Assembly: GCA_023436205.1 (NCBI GenBank) | Contig: JAEZKC010000112.1 | Location: 1-60,223, forward strand | DNA: 60,223 nt | Direction of reading: 5' to 3' | DNA from: Fibrobacterota bacterium | Lineage (GTDB): Bacteria > Fibrobacterota > Chitinivibrionia > Chitinivibrionales > Chitinispirillaceae | Shown here: positions 42,213-50,436 of the stretch, in pieces | How the letters are laid out: the number at the start of each line of letters is the position of its first letter | How positions within the stretch are numbered: the stretch's first letter is position 1 | Position numbers and translations under genes: made by a program | Notes under the pieces: model-generated | The model's input: the letters and a program-made list of their open reading frames with translations, nothing else | Database searches by the model: none | Told to the model about the DNA's origin: nothing

Positions 42213-44486
42213 GTGAGACGTATTTATGGTCTTTGGATAGTGCTTTTATTATTGCTTGCAAATATTCCGCTGTATGCGCAGGAAACTGTGCTTTCCAAAG
42301 ACAGCTTGTCTCCAAGTCAGGTTAAAAGTGTTCTGGTTCTGCTTGAAGATTCGGTGAAGCGAGAGGAGTTCGCCTCTCAGCTTAGGGCCATTGTGCAGGT
42401 AAAGGAGGCGCTTCAGGATACGGCTGCTGGTCAGACATCTTTGAATGTGCTTTCGTTTAATGTGTTTGACCGTTTTGCCGAGATGCGGGATCGTATTATC
42501 GGATCGATAAAACAGATTGGCAAAGAACTTTCGGGCCTTTCATTGAGTTACGAACGTGTCAAGCAGGAGATGGATGTCCAGGAGTATCAGGAACGGTTCG
42601 TTTCATTTATCCTGGTTTTGGCTGGTACTGTTATCGGAGCTGTTATTGTTCTTGTCTTTCTGCTATACGCAGCAAGGTTGCTGAAGAAGAGGTCAAATAG
42701 CAAGCTGTACAGAGCTTTTTCAGAGTTCCTGAGTGGTAATGCGTTTTGGGCTGCAGCGGCCAGTTGGGGACTGATGTTTACAGGTGCATTCAGTTTCTCC
42801 ACTAGCCTTGAAGTGTTCATTTTCAGAATTACAATGGCCACACTGGCTTTTTCTGTTGTCAAGACTTTGATCTTCTCGGTTTTAAGCCCTGCGGATGCGT
42901 CCATGCGGTTTATCCAGATTGATGATTACAAGGCGAGATATGCTGTGTTGTGGGGCGGTCGAGTGCTTCGCTTTGCGCTTTTCATGTATTTGCTTTTCCA
43001 GACAGCTCATTTCTTAAACTGGCCTGCCATAAAGGGTGTTATTGAAGCGGTTGCAAAAATCGGAATTGCGGCGATGCTTGCCATCGTGGCTTTTCAGAAA
43101 CGTAATGCGCTTGATGTTTCAAATCTGTTTCGCCCGGTTGAAAATGATTCTCCCTGGAAGAATTCTCTAAAGCGGGCCGGGCGTTTTCTTTTGTCCAGGT
43201 TATATCTGCTGATAATCCTGTATCTAGGCTTTATGTCCCTGATAAGTCTTTTGGGCTTCAGGGGAACATTCCGCTATTTTGTTGCCGCGACATTGCAGTC
43301 AGCTATTCTATTGCTGGTGCTGCTTTTCATAATGGCTATGTGGCGTTTGGTTGTAAAGCGGGCCGGTTCCGGAAATGCTGCACTGATGAGAACTTTTCCG
43401 GAGTTTCATGACCAGATTCAAAAGAACATCTCAGTTGTTGAGCGGTTGGGTTATGGCGTGTTCTGTCTTTCAGCTCTGCCTCTGTTTTTTGAATTCTGGG
43501 GAATTGGACTTTTTAACCTGTTAAGGACCTGGTACCCCGCTCTCAAGGTGGTTATAAATGTTGCAATTATAGTCGTTATGGGTTTTGTCCTGTATCAGCT
43601 TGCCTCTTTCATCATCAACCAGTTCCAGAAACGTGCAGCCCGGAGGATGCTTGAAAGCAGAACCGGTCATGACATGGAGGTTGAGAAGAGGGTAGCCACG
43701 CTGAGGAAAGTGCTCAAGAAAATTGCCGTGAGCACGATACTTTCTATTGCTTTTCTGATGGTCCTTGACGAACTTGGGATTAATATCAAAGCGTTGCTGG
43801 CCGGTGTGGGAATTGTGGGTCTTGCAGTTGGATTTGGTGCACAAAGTTTAGTAAGGGATGTGATCAGCGGACTGTTCATGATAGTTGAGAATCGGGTCCG
43901 GGTGGGGGATGTGGCAATAATAAACGGTACCGGTGGTCTAGTGGAGCAGGTGAATCTGCGTACAACGGTGCTTCGCAGCCAGGATGGAACAATTCATGTA
44001 TTTCCTAATGGAACTATAAATACTCTTTCCAACATGACTCACGAGTTTTCCTATTATGTATTTGATGTGAGGGTGGCCTATAAAGAAGACACCGATAATG
44101 TATCTGCGGTTCTCAAGGAGATCGGGGATCAGATAATGACAGAACCCGAGTATAAAGATGCTATCCTTGAGCCACTGGAGGTTCTGGGAGTTGACAAGTT
44201 TGCCGATTCTGCGGTGATAGTCAAGGCCAGGATCAAGACTCTTCCGATAAAGCAGTGGATGGTGGGCCGGGAAATGAACCGTCGTATTAAGAAACGTTTT
44301 GACGAGCTTGGAATCGAGATCCCGTTTCCGCATAGAAGTATTTACTTCGGAGAGGCTTCCAAGCCGATGGCTTTCAGGATGGAAAGGGAAGAGGGGAGTC
44401 AGAGGCCGGAGGCCAGAGGTCAGAAATCAGAGGCCAGAAGCCAGAGGCCTGAGGATAAAAACGAGAGAGCTGAGGCTAGGGGATAG
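42213..44486 (+). CDS. MscS-family mechanosensitive channel with a repeat-encoded tail
   Basis: The 757-residue protein starts at GTG (GGGGG upstream), with a signal peptide (ending PLYAQ) and a short periplasmic region. Several membrane spans follow (first at about 127-152), then the MscS pore and beta domain: LLAGVGIVGLAVGFGAQSLV, RVRVGDVAIINGTGGLVEQV and VFPNGTINTLSNMTHEFSYY. It relieves osmotic pressure in the inner membrane. The last 32 residues (EGSQRPEARGQKSEARSQRP and onward) are translated from a heptamer array, so the ancestral stop was probably near residue 725. It is not conserved family sequence. Confidence 0.9.
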   Translation: MRRIYGLWIVLLLLLANIPLYAQETVLSKDSLSPSQVKSVLVLLEDSVKREEFASQLRAIVQVKEALQDTAAGQTSLNVLSFNVFDRFAEMRDRIIGSIKQIGKELSGLSLSYERVKQEMDVQEYQERFVSFILVLAGTVIGAVIVLVFLLYAARLLKKRSNSKLYRAFSEFLSGNAFWAAAASWGLMFTGAFSFSTSLEVFIFRITMATLAFSVVKTLIFSVLSPADASMRFIQIDDYKARYAVLWGGRVLRFALFMYLLFQTAHFLNWPAIKGVIEAVAKIGIAAMLAIVAFQKRNALDVSNLFRPVENDSPWKNSLKRAGRFLLSRLYLLIILYLGFMSLISLLGFRGTFRYFVAATLQSAILLLVLLFIMAMWRLVVKRAGSGNAALMRTFPEFHDQIQKNISVVERLGYGVFCLSALPLFFEFWGIGLFNLLRTWYPALKVVINVAIIVVMGFVLYQLASFIINQFQKRAARRMLESRTGHDMEVEKRVATLRKVLKKIAVSTILSIAFLMVLDELGINIKALLAGVGIVGLAVGFGAQSLVRDVISGLFMIVENRVRVGDVAIINGTGGLVEQVNLRTTVLRSQDGTIHVFPNGTINTLSNMTHEFSYYVFDVRVAYKEDTDNVSAVLKEIGDQIMTEPEYKDAILEPLEVLGVDKFADSAVIVKARIKTLPIKQWMVGREMNRRIKKRFDELGIEIPFPHRSIYFGEASKPMAFRMEREEGSQRPEARGQKSEARSQRPEDKNERAEARG

Positions 44487-44497
44487 AGCCAGAGGCC
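44398..44497 (+). repeat. Heptanucleotide array, family A, inside and after the channel gene
   Basis: Units such as GAGGCCA, GAGGTCA and GAAGCCA run through the last codons and past the TAG (44484-44486). Orientation relative to the gene is the same as for the arrays at 1-78 and 27347-27452. The array is interrupted by a diverged stretch at about 44450-44480. Confidence 0.85.
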
Positions 44498-44526
44498 AAG
44501 ATTACAGGAAAATATCACCTTTTTAT

Positions 44527-44560
44527 ACCCCGGTTCACCGACGTTTACCGGGGTTTTCCT
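44527..44560 (+). terminator. Terminator after the channel gene
   Basis: ACCCCGGT (44527-44534) pairs perfectly with ACCGGGGT (44547-44554) around a 12-base loop, followed by TTTTCCTTTT. A second weaker hairpin (AGGGCG with CGCCCT) lies at 44574-44587. Confidence 0.85.
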
Positions 44561-44633
44561 TTTCAGGGCGTCATTTATGGGCGCCCTTGAATTTTATGGG
44601 GTTTTCTCCTCAATTTGTGAACGAGTCTATTTT

Positions 44634-44701
44634 AGTTGAGACCACCTTGCGGGAGATGGCACCGGTGACCAGTAAAGCGTCTTCGCCGTTGACCAGAATG
44701 C
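44634..44701 (+). repeat. Partial composite dispersed element
   Basis: GGGAGATGGCACCGGTGACC followed by CGTCTTCGCCGTTGACCAG matches the core of the element. Only about 65 bp remain, with neither end preserved. Confidence 0.65.
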
Positions 44702-44784
44702 TCTTTTTCTAAAAAATGCTTTCCATTGCCAACTCACCTTTCCTGATTGTATTCTAAAAATACACGACACTATCGGAGGTCTTT

Positions 44785-46350
44785 ATGAGATCCGTTTTTA
44801 GAATGTCTATGGGTGTGATTTTTCTCCTTAGCAGTCTTCTTTTTTCAGAGACGTATCTGGTGGGGCCGCAGAGGGCATACAAGACGCTTCAGTCGGTGGC
44901 CAATCTGCTTTTTCCGGGAGACAGCGTGCTGGTGGACGGTAATGCTACCTATGCCGGCGGGGTGAGCTTCACCAGGGCTGGATTATCAGAGCAGAAGATA
45001 GTGCTCAAAGGTGTTTCGGTTGCAGGAAAGCGGCCCATCATATCAGGTGGAGTGAACACTGTGGCTTTCATCTCGCCAGAACCGTATACACACGGGGCAG
45101 ATCACTACGTGTTTGAAGGATTTGAAGTCACCGGCGGGTCATCACGGGGAATTTATCATCAAGCGCATGATCTGACTATCCGTGATGTAGTGGTTCATGA
45201 TTGTCCCGCTCAGGGAATCCTGGGTGCGGACAGAGGATCAGGTTCTTTACTGATTGAGTCCTGTGAGGTGTATCGCTGCGGAAGCGGTGACCGTAATCAT
45301 CAGTTGTACTTGTCAACAGATCAGGTGAATCGCCCCGGCAGCGTTGTGAGAGTGCAATACTGTTACATTCATGATGCCAACGGTGGCAACAATATAAAAT
45401 CAAGAGCAGAGCGCAACGAGATATATTTCAACTGGATCGAAGGGGCGTATTACCATGAGCTGGAACTAATCGGGCCAGATCCGGATGGTGTCGATGACGA
45501 ATGGTATCCCAGGCTCAAGCGGGAGGACTCTGATGTTGTGGGGAACGTACTGCGAAAGGTAAGTACAGCTGCGGGTAACGATCGGAATTTTTCAGTGGCC
45601 AGAATCGGTGGTGATGCCACCGGGGAGTCACATGGAAGGTATCGTTTTGTAAACAATACCATAATCAGCGGAACCGGGGCGGTGTTTCGGATGTTTGACA
45701 GCCTCGAGAGTGTTGAGATGCATAATAATGTGCTGTATAATCCGACCGGAGTGGTGAATGTCATGCGCACTGTCGAGGCACAATGGACTCAAGGCAGTAT
45801 TACGATTGCCGGATCCTGCAACTGGGTTAAAGTGGGGGCGCTCAATGTGCCTCAGGGCTGGACGCAGAATGGAAGCGGAACAGATCCCCGGTTTGCAGAT
45901 GAGGAGGGTGCTGATTTTCGTCCCGCGGAGGGCAGTCCCTTGATTAATGCAGGTGGAAGCAGTTCCACGTTTGCAGAATATCCATTTCCCGATCCGCTCA
46001 CGCTTATTTCAGGCGAGCCCTCCAGAAGTGCAGGTTTTGTAAACGAACGTACTGCTCAGGGAATATTGGATATTGGAGCATTTGAATCCCTTTCGGGAAC
46101 AACTGTGGTTTTGCAGTCAGTCGCCCCAAAAAGAGCGGATGCCTGCTGGTCCGTTCAGGGCAGAAAGTTAAAGGTCAGTGGTGTTGATCAGACGGCATCA
46201 GTGCGGGTATTTCTATTGAATGGAAAACAGTTCAGACCATTTTCGGTCAATAGAGACGCAGGAGAGATGCTCGTTGATTTCACTGGCGCAAAAGTAAATG
46301 GTCTGTTTTTGGTTCGAGTAGGACAGCATACGTTTAAAATTATAAACTAG
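44785..46350 (+). CDS. Exported parallel beta-helix protein, polysaccharide-lyase-like
   Basis: The 521-residue product has a signal peptide (VIFLLSSLLFSETY) and a right-handed beta-helix (about 25-400: YKTLQSVANLLFPGDSVLV, HYVFEGFEVTGGSSRGIYH, LLIESCEVYRCGSGDRNH, GRYRFVNNTIISG, EMHNNVLYNP). A C-terminal beta domain (VFLLNGKQFRPFSV, NGLFLVRVGQHTF) is like that of the 914-residue beta-helix protein, probably a sorting or anchoring domain. A lyase or glycan-binding role is inferred; the substrate is unknown. GGAGG lies before the ATG. Confidence 0.87.
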   Translation: MRSVFRMSMGVIFLLSSLLFSETYLVGPQRAYKTLQSVANLLFPGDSVLVDGNATYAGGVSFTRAGLSEQKIVLKGVSVAGKRPIISGGVNTVAFISPEPYTHGADHYVFEGFEVTGGSSRGIYHQAHDLTIRDVVVHDCPAQGILGADRGSGSLLIESCEVYRCGSGDRNHQLYLSTDQVNRPGSVVRVQYCYIHDANGGNNIKSRAERNEIYFNWIEGAYYHELELIGPDPDGVDDEWYPRLKREDSDVVGNVLRKVSTAAGNDRNFSVARIGGDATGESHGRYRFVNNTIISGTGAVFRMFDSLESVEMHNNVLYNPTGVVNVMRTVEAQWTQGSITIAGSCNWVKVGALNVPQGWTQNGSGTDPRFADEEGADFRPAEGSPLINAGGSSSTFAEYPFPDPLTLISGEPSRSAGFVNERTAQGILDIGAFESLSGTTVVLQSVAPKRADACWSVQGRKLKVSGVDQTASVRVFLLNGKQFRPFSVNRDAGEMLVDFTGAKVNGLFLVRVGQHTFKIIN

Positions 46351-46439
46351 GTGATGTGTAGGGAGATACGGGTACTGCGGTTAGTCGGGCGGCCAATTGG
46401 CAAGAGTGAAGATCAGAGTATACAGTTTTCTTCGCGGGA

Positions 46440-46612
46440 TCCTTGTCAGACATTCGTGATCCATAAACTCTGATGCCTATTTTCGATAATGCCAGATTGC
46501 GGGATCTGGTGCCTGTGGCCTAAAAGGCGTCTTCGCCTAAGAAGAAAATTGCCTGGAGGATTCGGAGCTCAACCTTCGACCGAAAACTGCTCAGGCTAAG
46601 CGAAAAAGAGTT
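46440..46612 (+). repeat. Partial composite element followed by an extragenic hairpin
   Basis: CTGATGCCTATTTTCGATAA and GGCCTAAAAGGCGTCTTCGC belong to the composite element (46440-46550). At 46568-46600 follows the hairpin family unit CTCAACCTTCGACCG...CTGCTCAGGCT, whose stem pairs at four of five positions. No gene is seen in 46351-46623. Confidence 0.65.
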
Positions 46613-46623
46613 TTCTAGTGCAT

Positions 46624-47004
46624 CTAACCCTTGTTAGCAGGTTCTGCAAGGTTCATCAGTTCACGTGCTTTTTGAACGAATGCTTTGCCGATATCTTTGG
46701 AAACCACTTTACATGCACCGGCTTTCAGTGCCTCTTCCAGTACGCTTTCCTGGCTGTTTCCGGTAGCCACTATTATCATGCAGGTGGAAGAGTGCTGCCG
46801 TACTTTTCTGGTAAAATCAATTCCATTCATCCCGGGCAGCAGCAGATCAACTATAATCAGTTCCGGGTTGAAATCCTGTAGTATCGTCAGTCCTTCTTCG
46901 GCGGTGTCGACAACGGTGAGTTCAATATCCGGTTCATCACGAAACAGCCTTTTATACATGAACTGCATATACTCGCTGTCTTCAATTATCAACAGTCTGT
47001 GCAT
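46624..47004 (-). CDS. Stand-alone response regulator receiver domain
   Basis: The 126-residue protein is a CheY-like receiver: RLLIIEDSEYMQ with acidic pocket residues (Glu8, Asp9), phosphoacceptor Asp in LIIVDLLLPGMNG (about 53), the switch Thr/Ser in IVATGNS and the conserved Lys in VVSKD (about 103). There is no output domain, so it works by binding partners, for example in chemotaxis or signalling. No histidine kinase is nearby. Its ATG (about 47004) lacks a strong ribosome site. Confidence 0.92.
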   Translation of the reverse strand: MHRLLIIEDSEYMQFMYKRLFRDEPDIELTVVDTAEEGLTILQDFNPELIIVDLLLPGMNGIDFTRKVRQHSSTCMIIVATGNSQESVLEEALKAGACKVVSKDIGKAFVQKARELMNLAEPANKG

Positions 47005-47125
47005 ATAACTCCTGAGGACAACATAATGTTATGTGTCGTTTTTTACTTTATTGTAAGTGATTACTGTCAAATCGTCAAGTAATACCTTTGCCGAAAAGTA
47101 TATTAAAATTCCATACAGGAGGTGT

Positions 47126-47365
47126 ATTATCAACAGTACTACTATAATAATAGGGGCTCTGGCCATTGCTTACGGAATTTTTACGGCGGTGATGAGGGTG
47201 GTGAAGCCCACTCTGTTTAAAAAGCTTGAACCTATGAAACAGAGATGGGGAGAGAAGATGGGCAATGTCATCCATTTTACCGGGTATGTGGTTATTCCGG
47301 TGGTGGCGGGAGTAGCTCTTATACTGGCTGGAACTAAAGGGGCTAGTTTGTTTAAAGCTTTTTAG
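47126..47365 (+). CDS. Small two-span membrane protein with an unusual start
   Basis: The reading frame gives two membrane spans (TIIIGALAIAYGIFTAVM and VVIPVVAGVALILAG) with a basic segment between them (KKLEPMKQRWGEKMG). The only strong ribosome site is AGGAGG at 47117-47122, and after it the frame has only ATT (47126) or ATC (47129); an in-frame GTG at 47057 has no ribosome site. Either a rare AUU/AUC start is used or the true start is upstream. The layout recalls small immunity-like membrane proteins (Imm17-type), but I do not claim membership. Confidence 0.6.
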   Translation: MINSTTIIIGALAIAYGIFTAVMRVVKPTLFKKLEPMKQRWGEKMGNVIHFTGYVVIPVVAGVALILAGTKGASLFKAF

Positions 47366-47449
47366 CTCGGTTTGTATCCATTGACACTCTTCTTCAATGC
47401 TGGTACAATTAAACCCGAAAAAAAACCTCATAGTCGAGAAAAGCTTATT

Positions 47450-47692
47450 ATGTCCACCAATGCTCCAGATACACCTTTGTCAGATGCTCAATATCTTCTT
47501 AAGTTGGCTCGCACCGCCATGCCTTTCGGCAAATACAAGGGAGTTTTGCTTATCGATTTACCCGAGCCGTATGTAGTCTGGTTTTCTCAGAAGGGTTTCC
47601 CAAAGGGGCAGTTGGGAGATATGCTCAGGAGTGTTTACGAGATAAAAGTGAACGGGCTTGAGTATCTGTTTGAACCACTGAAGAAAAAATGA
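47450..47692 (+). CDS. DUF3820 family protein
   Basis: The 80-residue product has the DUF3820 signature: MPFGKYKGVLLIDLPEPYV followed by VWFSQKGFPKGQLG and a C-terminal EIKVNGLEYLFEPL. The family has been loosely linked to quorum-sensing or regulatory roles, but function is unknown. ATG 47450 is taken; an in-frame TTG at 47372 would add residues unlike the family. Its TGA overlaps the ATG of the next gene (ATGA at 47689-47692), so it is coupled to a lipoprotein. Confidence 0.88.
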   Translation: MSTNAPDTPLSDAQYLLKLARTAMPFGKYKGVLLIDLPEPYVVWFSQKGFPKGQLGDMLRSVYEIKVNGLEYLFEPLKKK

Positions 47693-48336
47693 ATCTAAAA
47701 AAATCTTTGGTTTTATTGTTTCTTCTACTTTCCTGTTCGGTTCCCTTTTTCGACAGGAGCAATCCTGCCTTGACGTCTCATGAGCTAGTGATGCTTGCGC
47801 TTGCGAATACCTCATCGGCCCCTTCCTATCTTCTTGTCAAAGTGGCAGGTCCTTCGGACAGTCAGTTTACACCAGTTTGTATGGTGTCGATTGAGTTTCA
47901 GCATTTGATTGCTGATGAACTGGGAATTGATCGTGAGCTTCACGAGTCACAACAGAAGATATTTAATTATGTTTTTGAGAATCCTGAGCTGAAATTCCGG
48001 TTCAGCCGAAAGGTCAGGCCAGACTACAGTGACACGCTTTTGCAGATTGCCGCTTCTGAGCTCGATGGCCTCAGCCGCGAAAAGCTGATCGAGCTTGTCT
48101 GTTCCTCAGAAATCTATAATGTGTTTGAAAATAACGAGCGGCTTGCTCCCATTCTTCAGTACAATTCATGGCTGAGGATAGAAACCGCCATTGCCCACGT
48201 TTACTTTGAAAAGGGTATTATGCTTGATAGAAGCTGTGTTGATGGGGGGGTGTATCTGGGCGGCGGCGTTTCTCATACAGAAATAAAGAAATGTGAAGGG
48301 ATAATGGCTGAGTCGGGGGAGGGAGGCGGTAAATAA
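47689..48336 (+). CDS. Putative lipoprotein of unknown function
   Basis: The 215-residue product begins with a lipoprotein signal (SLVLLFLLLSCSVPF, Cys16). The body is mostly helical, with VSIEFQHLIADELGIDREL and LSREKLIELVCSSEIYN; the C-terminus has a Gly-rich VDGGVYLGGGVSHTE. No family is recognised. It overlaps the DUF3820 gene by 4 bases. Several cysteines (VCMVS, LVCSS, SCVDG, KCEG) may form disulfides in the periplasm. Confidence 0.75.
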   Translation: MNLKKSLVLLFLLLSCSVPFFDRSNPALTSHELVMLALANTSSAPSYLLVKVAGPSDSQFTPVCMVSIEFQHLIADELGIDRELHESQQKIFNYVFENPELKFRFSRKVRPDYSDTLLQIAASELDGLSREKLIELVCSSEIYNVFENNERLAPILQYNSWLRIETAIAHVYFEKGIMLDRSCVDGGVYLGGGVSHTEIKKCEGIMAESGEGGGK

Positions 48337-48393
48337 AACTAGTCATTAAACATTGCACCACTTTGATTTTCGAACAATTTGTCAGCTATCAAA

Positions 48394-48975
48394 TTATCCC
48401 ATTCTCCCGTTATAGATGACCCCTCCGAGTTTGATATACTCTCTAAGAACGCTGATCGCATCTTCTCTGCAGATGTCAACAATGACCTTGATTCCCCGTT
48501 TTTCCAGTTCCATATTCCAGTTCGCCGGTTTGGCACCTTCGTCAAAACCAACGGCTCGGGCGTCTTCATCACGTGCTCCACAGACAAGTGAGCGCACTCC
48601 CGACCAGGGTATTGCACCCAGGCACATTGCACAGGGAGCAGTAGAGCTCACGAGCTCACAAACCGGTAAACCGTTTGCCCCCAGATCATAGTTTTTCAGC
48701 TGCACCTGAGCCTGCATAACAGCCATTATTTCCGCATGGGCAGTGGAAAAGCCTGATGAGGTGACCAGGTTAACCCCGGGGGCAATTAGCTTTCCATTCG
48801 AGTGATCAAAAATGGCAGCTGCAAACGGTCCGCCAGTTTTATTTTCAATATTGAGTTTTGCCAGTTTTAGTACAAACCGCATTCTATCTTCGATGGCGGG
48901 GAACGTTAAAGAGTTATTCTCCAGCAACTCCTTCATCCAGTTTGGAAACTGGATGATCATCGTTTTCAATTCCAT
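48394..48975 (-). CDS. Cytidine/guanine deaminase family nucleoside deaminase
   Basis: The 193-residue protein has the zinc deaminase motif: AHAEIMAV (His ligand and catalytic Glu) and SSTAPCAMCLGAIPWSGV (the two Cys ligands). The overall form is closer to guanine deaminase and bacterial nucleoside deaminases than to TadA. The last gene of a run of five on this strand, three bases after the glycosylase stop, with AAGGAT before the ATG. It may deaminate free bases or nucleosides; specificity is not resolvable. Confidence 0.88.
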   Translation of the reverse strand: MELKTMIIQFPNWMKELLENNSLTFPAIEDRMRFVLKLAKLNIENKTGGPFAAAIFDHSNGKLIAPGVNLVTSSGFSTAHAEIMAVMQAQVQLKNYDLGANGLPVCELVSSTAPCAMCLGAIPWSGVRSLVCGARDEDARAVGFDEGAKPANWNMELEKRGIKVIVDICREDAISVLREYIKLGGVIYNGRMG

Positions 48976-48978
48976 GGC

Positions 48979-49536
48979 TTATCCTTGTGCATAATCATTG
49001 ACATCTTTAAATCGTTTTGCAAGAGCATCTATCTGGTAATGGGCATTAAGTCCGCTGGGATTGGGCAGTATCCACAGTTTGGCATTGGCCAGCAATTCAT
49101 CCTGTTTTCCCACGTTTGCCTTTGAGCGGTTGAATGCTGCCCTGTATGCTTCTACTCCCAGAATGGCCACAACTTTAGGTTTGTAACGTGCTGCTTTTTT
49201 CTCAAGTTCTATAGCCCCTACCTTAAACTCATCTTTTTGGATTTCTGAAGCGGCGGCAGTGGCGCGTTTCACAAGATTGGTGATGCCAAACCCTAATGGC
49301 AGGAGTTTTTCCTCTTCAAAAGGTGAGAAGAGCCGAGGGGTCAATCCCGCTTTAAAGAGTGATGGCCAAAATCGGTTTCCCGGCCTGGCGAAATGATGAC
49401 CGACGGCTGCAGTGTAGAGACCGGGATTGATCCCGCAGAAGAGTATCTTCAGGTTGGGGGCAATAATGTCCGGTACCGTTTTGTTTACGGCTGCACGAAT
49501 CTGGTCGGGTGTGGGCTTGAAAAAAACGGAACTCAT
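48979..49536 (-). CDS. mug: Mismatch-specific uracil/thymine DNA glycosylase (Mug/TDG)
   Basis: Mug removes uracil or thymine mispaired with guanine after deamination of cytosine. The 185-residue product has motif 1, FCGINPGLYTAAVGHHFARP, with the catalytic Asn in GINPG, then GNRFW, and motif 2, NPSGLNAHY. Length is near that of E. coli Mug (168). It is the fourth gene of a five-gene run with a methyltransferase, nitroreductase, release-factor-like protein and deaminase, five bases after the previous stop. Confidence 0.93.
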   Translation of the reverse strand: MSSVFFKPTPDQIRAAVNKTVPDIIAPNLKILFCGINPGLYTAAVGHHFARPGNRFWPSLFKAGLTPRLFSPFEEEKLLPLGFGITNLVKRATAAASEIQKDEFKVGAIELEKKAARYKPKVVAILGVEAYRAAFNRSKANVGKQDELLANAKLWILPNPSGLNAHYQIDALAKRFKDVNDYAQG

Positions 49537-49541
49537 TTGAG

Positions 49542-49904
49542 CTAATCCTCAAACAGCGGTTTTTTTCGAGTTTTTTTCTTTTCACCCTGAGCAGTTTTAC
49601 TTTGAAGTCTTTTCTTTACTGCTGAATTGGGAATTCTGGTGGGTATTCGCTCCGGCTCACGTTCGTTAAGTTTCTGGAGCTTGAGGCGTAGTCTTTTCAG
49701 GCAGTCTTTACGGTTAAGATACTGGCTGCGCTCCTTGCGACTCAGTACGACCATTCCGGTGGGGCGGTGAAAGAGCCTCACGCCAGATTCTGTTTTATTG
49801 ACATGCTGCCCCCCTTTTCCTCCGGAGCGGAAGGTGGTTACGTCACAATCGGCAAGAAGATCTTCGTCGTTTTCAGGAATGGGTACTGGCGGGCGCTGAT
49901 CCAT
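49542..49904 (-). CDS. Release factor-like peptidyl-tRNA hydrolase domain protein
   Basis: The 120-residue product is a short protein with the catalytic GGQ of class I release factors: FRSGGKGGQHVNKTESGVRL (about 26-45). A basic helical tail (KKRLQSKTAQGEKKKTRKKP) like that of ArfB/YaeJ could enter the mRNA channel of stalled ribosomes. There is no codon recognition domain. It probably rescues stalled ribosomes. ATG 49904 lies just past the TGA of the nitroreductase (TGACCATG), so translation is coupled. An upstream TTG at 49913 is less likely. Confidence 0.88.
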   Translation of the reverse strand: MDQRPPVPIPENDEDLLADCDVTTFRSGGKGGQHVNKTESGVRLFHRPTGMVVLSRKERSQYLNRKDCLKRLRLKLQKLNEREPERIPTRIPNSAVKKRLQSKTAQGEKKKTRKKPLFED

Positions 49905-49906
49905 GG

Positions 49907-50425
49907 TCACCAACCGTTCTGGTGGATCTTACTCTGATCAAGATCTTCAAAGGGAATCGGCGCCAGTTTTTCCGCTGGGAAACCGATGGAGATAATCGAA
50001 TGAATTCCCATGTTTTGCGGTATGCATAGTAATTTACGAATGTACTCTTCTGAAGTGGTTTCATTATCATGCATCCGGTTTCTTATCTGTATCCAGCAGC
50101 TCCCCAAACCTCTATCGTGAACTTCCAGTTGCAGGAGAATGGCTGCTATAGAGCAGTCTTCAACCCAGACATCGCTCTGGATTGTATCTGCACAGATAAC
50201 TACTCCCAGTGCTGCTTTGTCAAGAAAAGAAGAACCGTGCATTTTGCTTTTGGCAAGCGCTTCCAGTGTGTTCCTGTTTTCCACGAATATGAATTCCCAG
50301 GGATTTATCCCCCTTGAAGAGGGGGAGCGCAAAAGCACTTCCCTGAATGCCTGCACCACCTCAGGTTCAAGTTTCTGTCCAGTGTAGGCACGAATGCTGC
50401 GCCTGGTTCTTAGTTGTTCCAACAT
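49907..50425 (-). CDS. Nitroreductase family protein
   Basis: The 172-residue FMN protein has the family layout: MLEQLRTRRSIRAYTGQKL at the start (FMN phosphate Arg/Ser), LRSPSSRGINPWEFIFV, SIAAILLQLEVHDRGLGSCW and the C-terminal ISIGFPAEKL. It likely reduces nitro compounds or quinones with NAD(P)H. ATG 50425 (AAAGGTG before it) starts at the family N-terminus; an in-frame start at 50476 lies inside the preceding gene. Eleven bases separate it from the methyltransferase. Confidence 0.9.
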   Translation of the reverse strand: MLEQLRTRRSIRAYTGQKLEPEVVQAFREVLLRSPSSRGINPWEFIFVENRNTLEALAKSKMHGSSFLDKAALGVVICADTIQSDVWVEDCSIAAILLQLEVHDRGLGSCWIQIRNRMHDNETTSEEYIRKLLCIPQNMGIHSIISIGFPAEKLAPIPFEDLDQSKIHQNGW

Positions 50426-50436
50426 ACTGTCACCTT

